Part shown: one piece after another, positions 1-5,200 of the stretch
How the letters are laid out: every line of letters starts with the position of its first letter
Position numbering within the stretch: position 1 is the stretch's first letter
DNA from: Planctomycetaceae bacterium
GTDB lineage: Bacteria > Planctomycetota > Planctomycetia > Pirellulales > Pirellulaceae
NCBI GenBank assembly: GCA_022614795.1
Contig: JAKEHX010000358.1
Location: forward strand, 1-7,194
DNA length: 7,194 nt
Direction: 5' to 3'
Made by a program: the position numbers and the translations under genes
The notes under the pieces: generated by a model
What the model was told of the DNA's origin: nothing
Database searches by the model: none
The model's input: the letters and a program-made list of their open reading frames with translations, nothing else

Positions 1-116
1 TACACCGACCGCCTGCGCGTACTCCACCCACGAGCAAGACGGTCCCGAGGAATCAACCTATCCACCGTCAACCGGCTTTTTGCAACATCGTTTAAGGCGT
101 CATTGGGGACGTGCTG
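1..116. other. Gene-free left edge
   Basis: No gene can be supported here. On the minus strand the frame of the helix-turn-helix gene stays open past its TGA (117-119) to the window edge. It encodes a basic stretch ending in RGWSTRRRSV, with possible GTG and TTG starts but no convincing ribosome binding site. This could be the start of a following minus-strand gene, or chance. The sequence to the left of the window would decide. Confidence 0.3.
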
Positions 117-353
117 TCAACCACGTGTTTTCGGCCTGCCTGGTGATACGATTTTCCCGCGGCCGTGCACGGCAATCCGCGCCAAGATAGCGGCCTGCGG
201 GATTCGCCATTCCCGGCCGATCAGCACCGCGCCGGGCAAGTGGCCGCGCTCGCACGCGGTCTGTACAGCCCGGATTCCGATCCGCAGTTTCTTCGCGGCC
301 TGCGCGGCGGTTGCGTAACTCTTCAATACTTCCCGAATGGTTGTTGCGTCCAT
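117..353 (-). CDS. Small excisionase-type helix-turn-helix protein
   Basis: A 78-aa protein of the MerR-like/excisionase helix-turn-helix type. Residues 13-55 read as an HTH_17-like domain: ATAAQAAKKLRIGIRAVQTA forms the helix-turn-helix, followed by the family's wing-like part around G36-R50 (RGHLPGAVLIGREWRIP), in which a Gly-Arg-x-Trp-Arg-Ile-Pro turn is typical. The C-terminus is basic (GRGKIVSPGRPKTRG). Such proteins bind DNA as recombination directionality factors of integrases or as small regulators. No integrase is visible in the window, so the role is open. I chose the ATG at 353 because the homologous part begins just after it and a promoter lies directly upstream. The frame is open upstream to an ATG at 569, but that extension has a low-complexity, non-protein-like composition and would contain the promoter and hairpins. 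Confidence 0.72.
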   Translation of the reverse strand: MDATTIREVLKSYATAAQAAKKLRIGIRAVQTACERGHLPGAVLIGREWRIPQAAILARIAVHGRGKIVSPGRPKTRG

Positions 354-359
354 GCGCTC

Positions 360-388
360 AGTATAGTGAGTGCGTGAGGCGAAAGCAA
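360..388 (-). promoter_or_regulatory. Sigma70-type promoter of the HTH gene, possibly leaderless
   Basis: On the minus strand, TTGCTT (383-388) and TATACT (360-365) are separated by exactly 17 bp. The -10 box matches the TATAAT consensus at five of six positions. It ends only 6 nt before the ATG at 353, so transcription would start at or within a base or two of the start codon. There is no Shine-Dalgarno sequence, which fits a leaderless mRNA. Confidence 0.55.
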
Positions 389-400
389 TGAGGCGGGACC

Positions 401-428
401 GTACCGCGGCCACGGGCCGACCGGGTAC
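401..428. other. Hairpin-forming sequence
   Basis: GTACC (401-405) can pair with GGTAC (424-428), and inside this CGGCC (407-411) pairs with GGCCG (415-419) around an ACG loop. Together they give a ten-base-pair stem with small bulges. It lies upstream of the HTH promoter and has no T-run on either side, so it is unlikely to be an intrinsic terminator. It could be an operator or part of an unrecognised RNA. Confidence 0.35.
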
Positions 429-445
429 TGTCATGCCGGCTACAA

Positions 446-467
446 CCCAGCGGTGACTGCCGCTGGG
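446..467. other. Perfect 8-bp hairpin
   Basis: CCCAGCGG (446-453) and CCGCTGGG (460-467) are perfect inverted repeats around the six-base loop TGACTG. There is no following T-run. It sits 18 bp from the 401-428 hairpin and just before the first copy of the 13-bp direct repeat, so this stretch is unusually structured for gene-free DNA. Confidence 0.4.
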
Positions 468-484
468 GTCGGAAGTAGTCCCGC

Positions 485-557
485 CAAACGGTATCACCCC
501 TGCCCTAGATCGTTCATTCGTGCCCAAAGCGCGGGCAGGCGGGGCAAACGGTATCAC
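485..557. repeat. 13-bp direct repeat at 60-bp spacing
   Basis: CAAACGGTATCAC occurs exactly at 485-497 and again at 545-557, start to start 60 bp. Both copies face the same way and both lie upstream of the HTH gene promoter. A paired operator site or the remnant of a duplicated insertion site are possible explanations. Neither is proven. Confidence 0.5.
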
Positions 558-716
558 TACCTCAACCACGTATCGAATCCCCTCGCATTGGTCGCATCGT
601 GAACTACCAAATTGTCAAAGAGCCGCGCCGCTGGACCGCCAAAATGGCAGTTCCCGCGCGCATTATCAAATAAGTGCAAATTCTGTACCATTTGTCCATG
701 ATATACGGTGCATGAG

Positions 717-730
717 TGCATTGAAATGCA
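717..730. repeat. 14-bp inverted repeat, operator-like
   Basis: TGCATT (717-722) and AATGCA (725-730) are perfect inverted repeats with a GA centre. The size and AT-rich centre would suit a dimeric regulator. It is 242 bp from the MarR start, which is too far for simple promoter occlusion, so a regulatory role is only a possibility. Confidence 0.3.
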
Positions 731-774
731 AATAGCTCCAAAGCAACGTCCGAGTGCCATGGACCTATCAATTG

Positions 775-824
775 GACTTATCCCGACTTATCCCCTTTCC
801 GTCCCCTCCCCTTTTCGTCCCCTC
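775..824. repeat. Pyrimidine-rich tandem repeats, REP-like
   Basis: GACTTATCCC is directly repeated at 775-784 and 785-794. A 16-bp unit then follows twice, at 793-808 and 809-824 (CCCTTTCCGTCCCCTC and the same with one C-to-T change). The 16-mer at 785-800 recurs with two transitions at 3005-3020 in another intergenic region. Short repeats with a TCCCCTTT core are common between planctomycete genes. I read this as a decayed REP-like element. Confidence 0.5.
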
Positions 825-861
825 AGTACTGTTGCCCTCTCTGGCCAAGCGGAGTCACGTC

Positions 862-890
862 TCGTCAAGCGCCGTGTCCAATGCTATCAT
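862..890 (+). promoter_or_regulatory. Extended -10 promoter of the MarR gene
   Basis: TATCAT (885-890) matches the -10 consensus at five of six positions and is preceded by TG one base upstream (882-883), the extended -10 signature. TCGTCA (862-867), 17 bp away, matches the -35 consensus at four of six positions. Transcription would start near 897 and leave an untranslated leader of about 75 nt before the ATG at 972. Confidence 0.45.
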
Positions 891-971
891 CGATTTTGAG
901 GGGCAGCTCGAACGAAACGAGGCGAAGCATCCAGCAAGAGGCCCGTTCGGTAACGACGGCCAGGCACACGA

Positions 972-1436
972 ATGACGTCACGCAAGCAGCCGGCACTCGA
1001 TCCGCAGGAGTGCGTGGAGAGGTTTTGGACCTGTGGCTGCACCAATCTGCGCATGGCGGCGCGGGTCGTTACGCAGTTCTATGACGAGGTTCTTCAGCCC
1101 TCCGGCTTGCGGGCTACGCAGCTTGGCATTCTGACCACGATCGCGGCCAGACCGTCCGCAACGATTGTGATCCTGGCCCGAGAGTTGGGAATGGATCCCT
1201 CGACGCTCAACCGAAACTTGCGGCCGCTCAAGCGCCGCGGCCTGGTCCGCAGCATGGCCGCGCCCGGTGGAAGAGGGCGGTGTCTGGCCCTCACCGCCAA
1301 GGGTGCGTCCGCCGTTCTGTCGGCGATTCCGTTGTGGGACCAAGCGCAGCAGCAATTCGTGGCGCGGCTGGGCGAGCGTCGCTGGCGGCAACTGTTCACG
1401 GCTTTGCGGCGGCTGTCGGGTGCCGCGAGCGCCTAG
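972..1436 (+). CDS. MarR-family winged-helix transcriptional regulator
   Basis: A 154-aa protein of normal MarR length. An N-terminal dimerisation helix (residues 12-45, with the family-like NLRMAARVVTQFYDEVL) leads into GLRATQLGILTTIA. The winged helix-turn-helix follows (about 48-111): IVILARELGMDPSTLNRNLR is the helix-turn-helix with its recognition helix, KRRGLV follows, and MAAPGGRGRCLALTAKG is the beta-wing ending in the usual L-T-x-x-G. A C-terminal helix (118-150) completes the dimer interface. Such proteins bind palindromic operators and usually repress their own gene or neighbours until a phenolic ligand or oxidant releases them. Cysteines at 14, 21 and 23 lie at the dimer interface, so redox control is possible. 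The ATG at 972 is the first possible start after an in-frame TAA at 951. The ribosome binding site is weak. No co-transcribed efflux or enzyme gene is present; the next gene, on the same strand, lies 252 bp downstream. Confidence 0.88.
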   Translation: MTSRKQPALDPQECVERFWTCGCTNLRMAARVVTQFYDEVLQPSGLRATQLGILTTIAARPSATIVILARELGMDPSTLNRNLRPLKRRGLVRSMAAPGGRGRCLALTAKGASAVLSAIPLWDQAQQQFVARLGERRWRQLFTALRRLSGAASA

Positions 1437-1542
1437 CGCCCCCGGGGCGGCAACGATTGGCGGCCTCAGTGCGCCGTTATTGGCGGGCACGGACCTGCGC
1501 TCTCCCTGCACCGATTCTTCGCCGAATACTCGCGCCGGCAGC

Positions 1543-1571
1543 TTGCTTTTGTCCTGAGACGTGTATATACA
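1543..1571 (+). promoter_or_regulatory. Likely promoter of the LEPR-XLL protein gene
   Basis: TTGCTT (1543-1548) and TATACA (1566-1571) are spaced 17 bp apart. This is almost the same arrangement as the HTH gene promoter (TTGCTT, 17 bp, TATACT). The -10 box lies inside a 14-bp palindrome. Transcription would start near 1578, giving a leader of about 110 nt that contains a six-bp hairpin (1594-1599 with 1611-1616) and five tandem GCC triplets (1628-1642). Confidence 0.4.
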
Positions 1572-1573
1572 CG
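1560..1573. promoter_or_regulatory. 14-bp perfect palindrome, candidate operator
   Basis: CGTGTATATACACG is a perfect 14-bp palindrome with an AT-rich centre, the form bound by dimeric winged-helix regulators. It lies 123 bp downstream of the MarR stop codon and overlaps the likely -10 box of the next gene, where a bound repressor would block transcription. Binding by the neighbouring MarR protein is inference from position and symmetry. Confidence 0.4.
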
Positions 1574-1688
1574 GTATGTTCATTGGTGGTGTGCGGACCG
1601 TGCGCTCATTGGTCCGTCTCATTCCAGGCCGCCGCCGCCGCCTCTGGCGCGTTTCCGTTTTAACCTTCTCTTATTCCGGAGACTGATC

Positions 1689-2903
1689 ATGCACGCGTTT
1701 TCAAGACTTCCCAGGCGCAGCGCCCGACGCCAACTGCGACTGGAGCCGCTCGAGCGGCGAACCGTTCTGGCGGGCAATGTGGTGGTCCTGACCATCGGCG
1801 ACGACTTGCTGGTGCTCGGCGATCACCGTGACAACGCCCTGGAGATCGCCGCCGACAGCGGCCAGATCGTCGTCCGCGGCTCGGACGGCACCAGCGTCAA
1901 CGGCCAAAGCGAGCTGGTCCTGACCGGCCACACGGCCGTAGCCGACGACTTACGCGTGCTCTTGGACGGCGGCAGCGACCGGTTGGTCGTCCGCGATCTA
2001 TCGGTCGGCGGCGACCTCCAGGTGCTGGACGGCCTGTTTGGCGGCCATGACCACGTGACCATCGACCGCGTCCAGATCGGCGACGACTTGCTGGTCGTCA
2101 CTGGCAGCGGCGCCGACGCCGTGCTGCTCGATTCCGTAGCTGTCGCCGACGATACGACGATCTTGACCGGCAGCGGCGACGATCGCCTGGCGATCACCAA
2201 CTCGCAGCTCACCGGCGACCTGAGGCTGGATACCGGCAGTGGCGCGGATTTTGTACTGATCGACCCCACCACGGTCGGAGGCGATGCCAGCGTCCGGATG
2301 GGCGACGGCGCCGATACGCTGGCCATCACCCTGGCCAATCAGTTCGGCGGTGAAACGACGCTCGACGGCGGGCGGGGGAGCGACCGGCTGTTGCTCGATC
2401 CGGCCACGACATTCGCCGGTCCGCCGGAGATTCGCTCGTTTGAATCCAGCGACCAACTGGCCTTCGCCGTCATCCGCTTTAGCCCGGCCGAAGGGCTGGC
2501 GGTGCGCAACATCCCCGCCGGCAATCCCCCGGGGACCGGATCGACCACCTTTTCCCTCCAGGGCGCGAATTTCTCTGGCGGTGAGGTGGTGTTTGCAGGC
2601 GTCGGTGCGCTCTATGCTTCGCCGCCGCAGGCCTACAAGATTGGCGCCACGGGCGGCCTCGTGACGTTCGACCAGGCGGTCGATCTGGCCCAGTTCTGGT
2701 TCATCCACGAACCGGGCGACACGACCAAAACGGCAACGGCGTTTGATGCGGCAGGAAACGTGGTCGCCACGGCGACCAGCCGGGCCCCGTCGTTTCTCAA
2801 CGACCCGCTGAACTTCGTCACGCTGGTGGGCACGGCGAAGATCGCACGGATTGAGATCAGTGGCGGAAAGATCGACGACTTCCGCTTCGTGCGCAGCGCC
2901 TAG
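1689..2903 (+). CDS. Secreted LEPR-XLL protein with Gly/Asp-rich repeats
   Basis: A 404-aa planctomycete-type extracellular protein with an arginine-rich N-terminus and the LEPLERRTVLAG motif at residues 18-29. This is the LEPR-XLL type found at the start of many planctomycete surface proteins and thought to act in export or sorting. Residues 84-242 form seven repeats of 22-24 residues, each with a GDDL-type strand, a TGSGxD turn and a hydrophobic strand (for example VADDTTILTGSGDDRLAI). This suggests a right-handed beta-helix or RTX-like solenoid, possibly calcium-binding through its Asp/Gly turns. Residues 285-404 look like a beta-sandwich adhesion or carbohydrate-binding-like domain, with TATAFDAAGNVVATA and the ending ARIEISGGKIDDFRFV. 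No catalytic motif, dockerin or C-terminal anchor is seen. GGAGA at 1678-1682, six bases before the ATG, is a good ribosome binding site. The specific function is unknown. Confidence 0.8.
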   Translation: MHAFSRLPRRSARRQLRLEPLERRTVLAGNVVVLTIGDDLLVLGDHRDNALEIAADSGQIVVRGSDGTSVNGQSELVLTGHTAVADDLRVLLDGGSDRLVVRDLSVGGDLQVLDGLFGGHDHVTIDRVQIGDDLLVVTGSGADAVLLDSVAVADDTTILTGSGDDRLAITNSQLTGDLRLDTGSGADFVLIDPTTVGGDASVRMGDGADTLAITLANQFGGETTLDGGRGSDRLLLDPATTFAGPPEIRSFESSDQLAFAVIRFSPAEGLAVRNIPAGNPPGTGSTTFSLQGANFSGGEVVFAGVGALYASPPQAYKIGATGGLVTFDQAVDLAQFWFIHEPGDTTKTATAFDAAGNVVATATSRAPSFLNDPLNFVTLVGTAKIARIEISGGKIDDFRFVRSA

Positions 2904-2910
2904 GCCACGA

Positions 2911-3020
2911 GGTCTGCCGAAAAGGGGGTCTGCTGAAAAAGGGTCAGTCTTGAATGGCACTTGAACAGTTCAAGTGCCATTCGGATCAGGCTTGGGTCAG
3001 GCTTGATTTGTCCCCTTTCC
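2911..3020. repeat. REP/MITE-like element around a long palindrome
   Basis: A 110-bp element fills most of the gap between two convergent genes. On the left, a 16-17-bp unit is repeated in tandem (GGTCTGCCGAAAAGGG at 2911-2926, GGTCTGCTGAAAAAGGG at 2927-2943). On the right lie two copies of an 11-bp unit (2984-2994, 2995-3005) and then GATTTGTCCCCTTTCC (3005-3020). The GAAAAGGGG-type left end is an imperfect inverted repeat of the TCCCCTTTCC right end. A perfect palindrome sits in the middle. TCAGTCTTG at 2944-2952 and TCAGGCTTG at 2986-2994 and 2997-3005 flank it. No transposase is present, so if mobile it would depend on an enzyme elsewhere. Confidence 0.55.
2952..2982. repeat. Perfect 31-bp palindrome between convergent genes
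   Basis: GAATGGCACTTGAAC (2952-2966) and its exact reverse complement (2968-2982) surround a single central A. As RNA, either strand would fold into a strong hairpin of about 13-14 bp. There is no T-run on either side, so it is not a classical intrinsic terminator. Its position between converging genes would still allow it to stop or stabilise transcripts from both sides. Confidence 0.7.
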
Positions 3021-3051
3021 CGGGAGCGGCGACGCGCACTCGAGTAATGCC

Positions 3052-3594
3052 TCACACATTCCATTCGGGCAAGCGCTGGAGAAACCGCTGGTCGGCGCCT
3101 TTCAGCCGCAGGTAGTCCCCCTCGACCGACGCAAAGTACAAGAACTGCGAGTATTGGACGTAGTCAAAGAGGGCGAGCACGCTGACGACCAGCCAGAGCG
3201 ACAATGCCACCGCGATCCCGACGGCTCCGGCGATGTCGGTGCGAATCAGGGCCAGGGCAGCAATCGCGCAGGCGGCCAGGAAGCAGGCGCCGGATTGCCA
3301 GCGACGATTGCGGCAGTGGTAGTGGACCTGGGCACTGAGGGGAATGTAAAGTCCAAGCGACCGCGGCGTGATGTCCAGCGGCCGACTCCAGGCGATTCTC
3401 AGGAAGTAGCCGAAGCGGGCCGGCTCGCCGGTCACGACACAGTAGCGGGGAAGCGTGGCCTCGGGATGCATCACGATGTCGGGACCGTCGCGCCAGACGC
3501 CAATGCCGCGGTCGGCCAAAGGCACCAGCGGCTGGGGAATGGCCGACGGGGCGTAAGGATTGAGCCGCTGGGGGTCGTCGTGCGAGGAGGCCAT
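3052..3594 (-). CDS. Planctomycete two-helix membrane protein (NPYAPS family)
   Basis: A 180-aa membrane protein of a family I recognise from planctomycetes but whose function is not known. The N-terminus carries LNPYAPS (residues 11-17) and then a short soluble part with WRDG (34-37) and LPRYCVVTGEPA (48-59), where relatives often have a Cys-centred CVKT-like turn. Next come a cytoplasmic-looking HYHCRNRRW stretch, two membrane helices (about 103-117 and 121-145), and a C-terminal tail ending DYLRLKGADQRFLQRLPEW, which is also typical of the family. I chose the ATG at 3594 because NPYAPS normally lies close to the start; a GTG at 3651 would add 19 residues that do not look conserved. The gene lies 91 bp downstream of the C39-like peptidase gene on the same strand and is probably co-transcribed with it. 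Its stop faces the palindromic element. Confidence 0.72.
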   Translation of the reverse strand: MASSHDDPQRLNPYAPSAIPQPLVPLADRGIGVWRDGPDIVMHPEATLPRYCVVTGEPARFGYFLRIAWSRPLDITPRSLGLYIPLSAQVHYHCRNRRWQSGACFLAACAIAALALIRTDIAGAVGIAVALSLWLVVSVLALFDYVQYSQFLYFASVEGDYLRLKGADQRFLQRLPEWNV

Positions 3595-3685
3595 GGAAGG
3601 GCAGCCTACCTGTCGCACTGACTTAAGTGCAACGAAGGTGGCAAGCCGCACCGCGTGACCAAGCGGCAGGACGTGCGGACCGCGA

Positions 3686-4540
3686 TCAGCGCTCGCGCGG
3701 GACCAGGCGCAGGGCCGTGCCGCGCCAAAGCGTGGCGAGCATCCGATGGTCCCAATTCTCGCGGGCCATTTCCTGCGACGGGTCGGCGATCACCACGATG
3801 CCGCCCGAGCGGACGGTCTCGAGGACCACGGAGTGATTCACACCAGGAACCCAGCCAAACTCCCGCGTCAATTCGGGATTCGGCGCGCCGGCGGCCAGCC
3901 CCACGCTGAGGATCATCGGATCGCCGCAATGACGGGCGACCAATTCGACCGGGCCCTGACAAACCTCGACGTCCCACTGGCTGCCTGCCGTTTTTAGCTT
4001 CAGGCCGCGATACAATCCTTGCCAGCTTGTGCCGCGATGCGTCAAGCAGAGCTCGGCCATTTCCTGCTCGCTGGCGGCAATGCCGTGCTTTTTCAAAAGC
4101 GTTGCGGCACAGGCGGGCGAACACGTGTAGTTGGTCGTCTGGAGGCAGGTGCCGAGCTTGTCCCAGCGGTTGCCGCACGCGGGTGTGTGACCGAGAAGCG
4201 GGTAAATTGCGGCCAGAGTGCCCGACAAGCCAAGCGCTCCGGCAACCAGCGTGCGGCGGAGCGGAGCCGAGGCCATCCTGCTCCAGACAAGGCCGGCCAG
4301 CGCCGCGGAGAAGAGCGGCAGCCAATTGCCGACGACGATCAGGTTCGAATACGGGAGCCACTGGGCCAGACGCGGGTCGTACCAGAGCCAGCGGATATAG
4401 GCGAATAGCGCGATGACGGCGACCAATGCGGCAAGGTCGAGGACTCGTGGACCGTGGCGGCGAGCGGCGTGAGCGGTCGAGAGGAAGAGCCCAGCCGACA
4501 AGGCGCCGATGACCGCATATCCAACGACGAGATCGCTCAT
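3686..4540 (-). CDS. Polytopic membrane protein with C39-like peptidase domain
   Basis: A 284-aa protein. Four hydrophobic helices (about residues 4-24, 34-52, 63-86 and 97-117) precede a papain-like peptidase C39 domain. The domain shows LQTTNYTCSPACAATLLKKHG (Gln134 as oxyanion residue, Cys140 as nucleophile), then GVNHSVVLE with catalytic His236, and IADPSQE with Asp253, so the full catalytic set is present. C39 peptidases classically cut double-glycine leader peptides in the cytoplasm as part of ABC exporters; this one has no ABC or ATPase domain. The loops after helices 1 and 3 are Arg-rich (AARRHGPR, RMASAPLRR), which by the positive-inside rule puts both ends outside. The domain also has seven cysteines (122, 132, 140, 144, 165, 194, 205), which also suits an oxidising compartment. 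The substrate is unknown. The next gene on this strand follows after 91 bp, and a secreted Tyr-rich protein diverges upstream. Confidence 0.78.
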   Translation of the reverse strand: MSDLVVGYAVIGALSAGLFLSTAHAARRHGPRVLDLAALVAVIALFAYIRWLWYDPRLAQWLPYSNLIVVGNWLPLFSAALAGLVWSRMASAPLRRTLVAGALGLSGTLAAIYPLLGHTPACGNRWDKLGTCLQTTNYTCSPACAATLLKKHGIAASEQEMAELCLTHRGTSWQGLYRGLKLKTAGSQWDVEVCQGPVELVARHCGDPMILSVGLAAGAPNPELTREFGWVPGVNHSVVLETVRSGGIVVIADPSQEMARENWDHRMLATLWRGTALRLVPRER

Positions 4541-4600
4541 CGCATCAGGCCATCCCTATGTGCCGGCTCTCGCGGCGGAAATTCCGCGGCGTGTGGAACA

Positions 4601-4628
4601 AGTATTGTGAAGCCTCGATGAAGATCAA
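4601..4628 (-). promoter_or_regulatory. Possible promoter of the C39-like peptidase gene
   Basis: On the minus strand, TTGATC (4623-4628) and AATACT (4601-4606) are 16 bp apart, each matching the sigma70 consensus at four of six positions. The leader would be about 55 nt and contains a 13-bp near-perfect palindrome, GCGGAA-A-TTCCGC (4575-4587), which could be an operator or RNA hairpin. No strong Shine-Dalgarno sequence precedes the ATG at 4540. Confidence 0.35.
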
Positions 4629-4813
4629 GTGAAACTTTGGAGATTTGTTGGATGTTATCCCTCATCGCCCATGCGGTCCATTGCACTTTAGCTCGCGAAG
4701 TGTTGCGAAATTCGGAGCCGGGCAATCGGCCAAGTGTCCCATGTGGAAACCCGCAAATGCCCGCCGTAAGTCGGGGCCAGTAGGGCAGTTAGCAGCGGTT
4801 GAGGGTGGCCGCC

Positions 4814-4841
4814 TTGCCGCGTCCGGCGCTAGGTTTGTAAT
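4814..4841 (+). promoter_or_regulatory. Promoter of the Tyr-rich protein gene
   Basis: TTGCCG (4814-4819) and TGTAAT (4836-4841) are spaced 16 bp apart. They match the sigma70 consensus at four and five of six positions. Transcription would start near 4848, leaving a leader of about 60 nt with a strong ribosome binding site. Together with the minus-strand promoter at 4601-4628 this makes 4541-4906 a divergent regulatory region. I see no other gene in it. Confidence 0.45.
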
Positions 4842-4906
4842 GGTGGCCGGCGAGATTGATACGGCCGGCGCTTGCTGAGCGTATTCACCAGAAAAGGAGA
4901 ATACTC

Positions 4907-5197
4907 ATGAAGAATGCATTCCTCACACTTGCTCTGACCAGCGCGATGCTGGTGGGAGGCATGGCGTGGACCGACTCGGCTGAGGCCCGGCCACGCCGGG
5001 GCTACTACGGGGGCTATTACGGTAGCTACTACCCGCGGTATTACAGCGGCTACTACCCGCGGTACTACAGCGGCTACTATCCGCGCTACTACGGCGGTTA
5101 TTACCCGCGGTACTACAGCTACCCGTACCGCTACTCGTATGGCTATCCGGGCGTGTACCTCCGCGTGCCGGGGGCGGGATTTTACTTCCGCTTCTAG
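4907..5197 (+). CDS. Secreted tyrosine/arginine-rich repeat protein
   Basis: A 96-aa protein with a Sec signal peptide (MKNAFLTLALTSAMLVGGMA, predicted cut after the AEA at residues 25-27). The 69-residue mature part has 27 tyrosines and 10 arginines, no acidic residue, no lysine and no cysteine, giving a strong positive charge. Tyr-Tyr pairs recur every four residues from 33 to 70. Within this, YYPRYYSG is repeated about four times (residues 41-71), after a diverged YYGGYYGS copy (33-40). The end is LRVPGAGFYFRF. AAGGAGA (4894-4900), six bases before the ATG, is an excellent ribosome binding site; an upstream in-frame start at 4856 is rejected because it lacks one and would spoil the signal peptide. 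Small Tyr-rich secreted proteins occur in planctomycetes without known function. A structural, adhesive or cell-wall role through Tyr/Arg contacts or Tyr cross-links is only a guess. Confidence 0.85.
   Translation: MKNAFLTLALTSAMLVGGMAWTDSAEARPRRGYYGGYYGSYYPRYYSGYYPRYYSGYYPRYYGGYYPRYYSYPYRYSYGYPGVYLRVPGAGFYFRF
5003..5119 (+). repeat. 24-bp tandem minisatellite inside the Tyr-rich gene
   Basis: Units of 24 bp start at 5027, 5051 and 5075, and a fourth, nearly complete unit runs 5099-5119. A diverged unit at 5003-5026 precedes them. The first two full units differ by one silent base (tat/tac). The others differ mainly at third positions and one Ser-to-Gly codon, so the array expanded recently and is kept in frame. 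Confidence 0.8.
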
Positions 5198-5200
5198 CTA

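Larger units (their letters stand above)
558..971. other. Gene-free stretch upstream of the MarR gene
   Basis: No reading frame here looks like a protein. The small frames on either strand have no ribosome binding site and no recognisable family. The stretch holds a 14-bp inverted repeat (717-730), a pyrimidine-rich tandem-repeat block (775-824) and the likely marR-type promoter (862-890). The segment 558-716 is noticeably richer in A and T than the rest of the window and contains nothing else I can name. Confidence 0.5.

Noticed and set aside
354..569. In-frame N-terminal extension of the HTH protein to an ATG at 569
   Set aside because: The extra 72 residues are Pro/Arg/Ser-rich without family likeness, and the DNA contains a promoter and hairpins that belong to non-coding sequence. 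The VIPF repeat in it is just the 13-bp direct repeat read in frame.
1..971. Integrated element boundary with attachment site
   Set aside because: An excisionase-like protein and a direct repeat are suggestive, but no integrase, tRNA or matching att repeat is visible.
978..1622. 214-aa minus-strand frame opposite the MarR gene
   Set aside because: Arg/Gln/Pro-rich shadow of the clearly recognisable MarR frame, a usual effect of high GC.
1998..2960. 320-aa minus-strand frame opposite the LEPR-XLL gene
   Set aside because: Low-complexity shadow; the plus-strand frame has a start motif, a ribosome binding site and regular repeats.
3606..4361. 251-aa minus-strand frame overlapping the C39-like peptidase gene
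   Set aside because: Out of frame with the peptidase that carries all catalytic motifs; Arg-rich composition typical of a shadow.
5003..5119. CRISPR-like array
   Set aside because: The repeats are contiguous without spacers and encode an octapeptide in frame.
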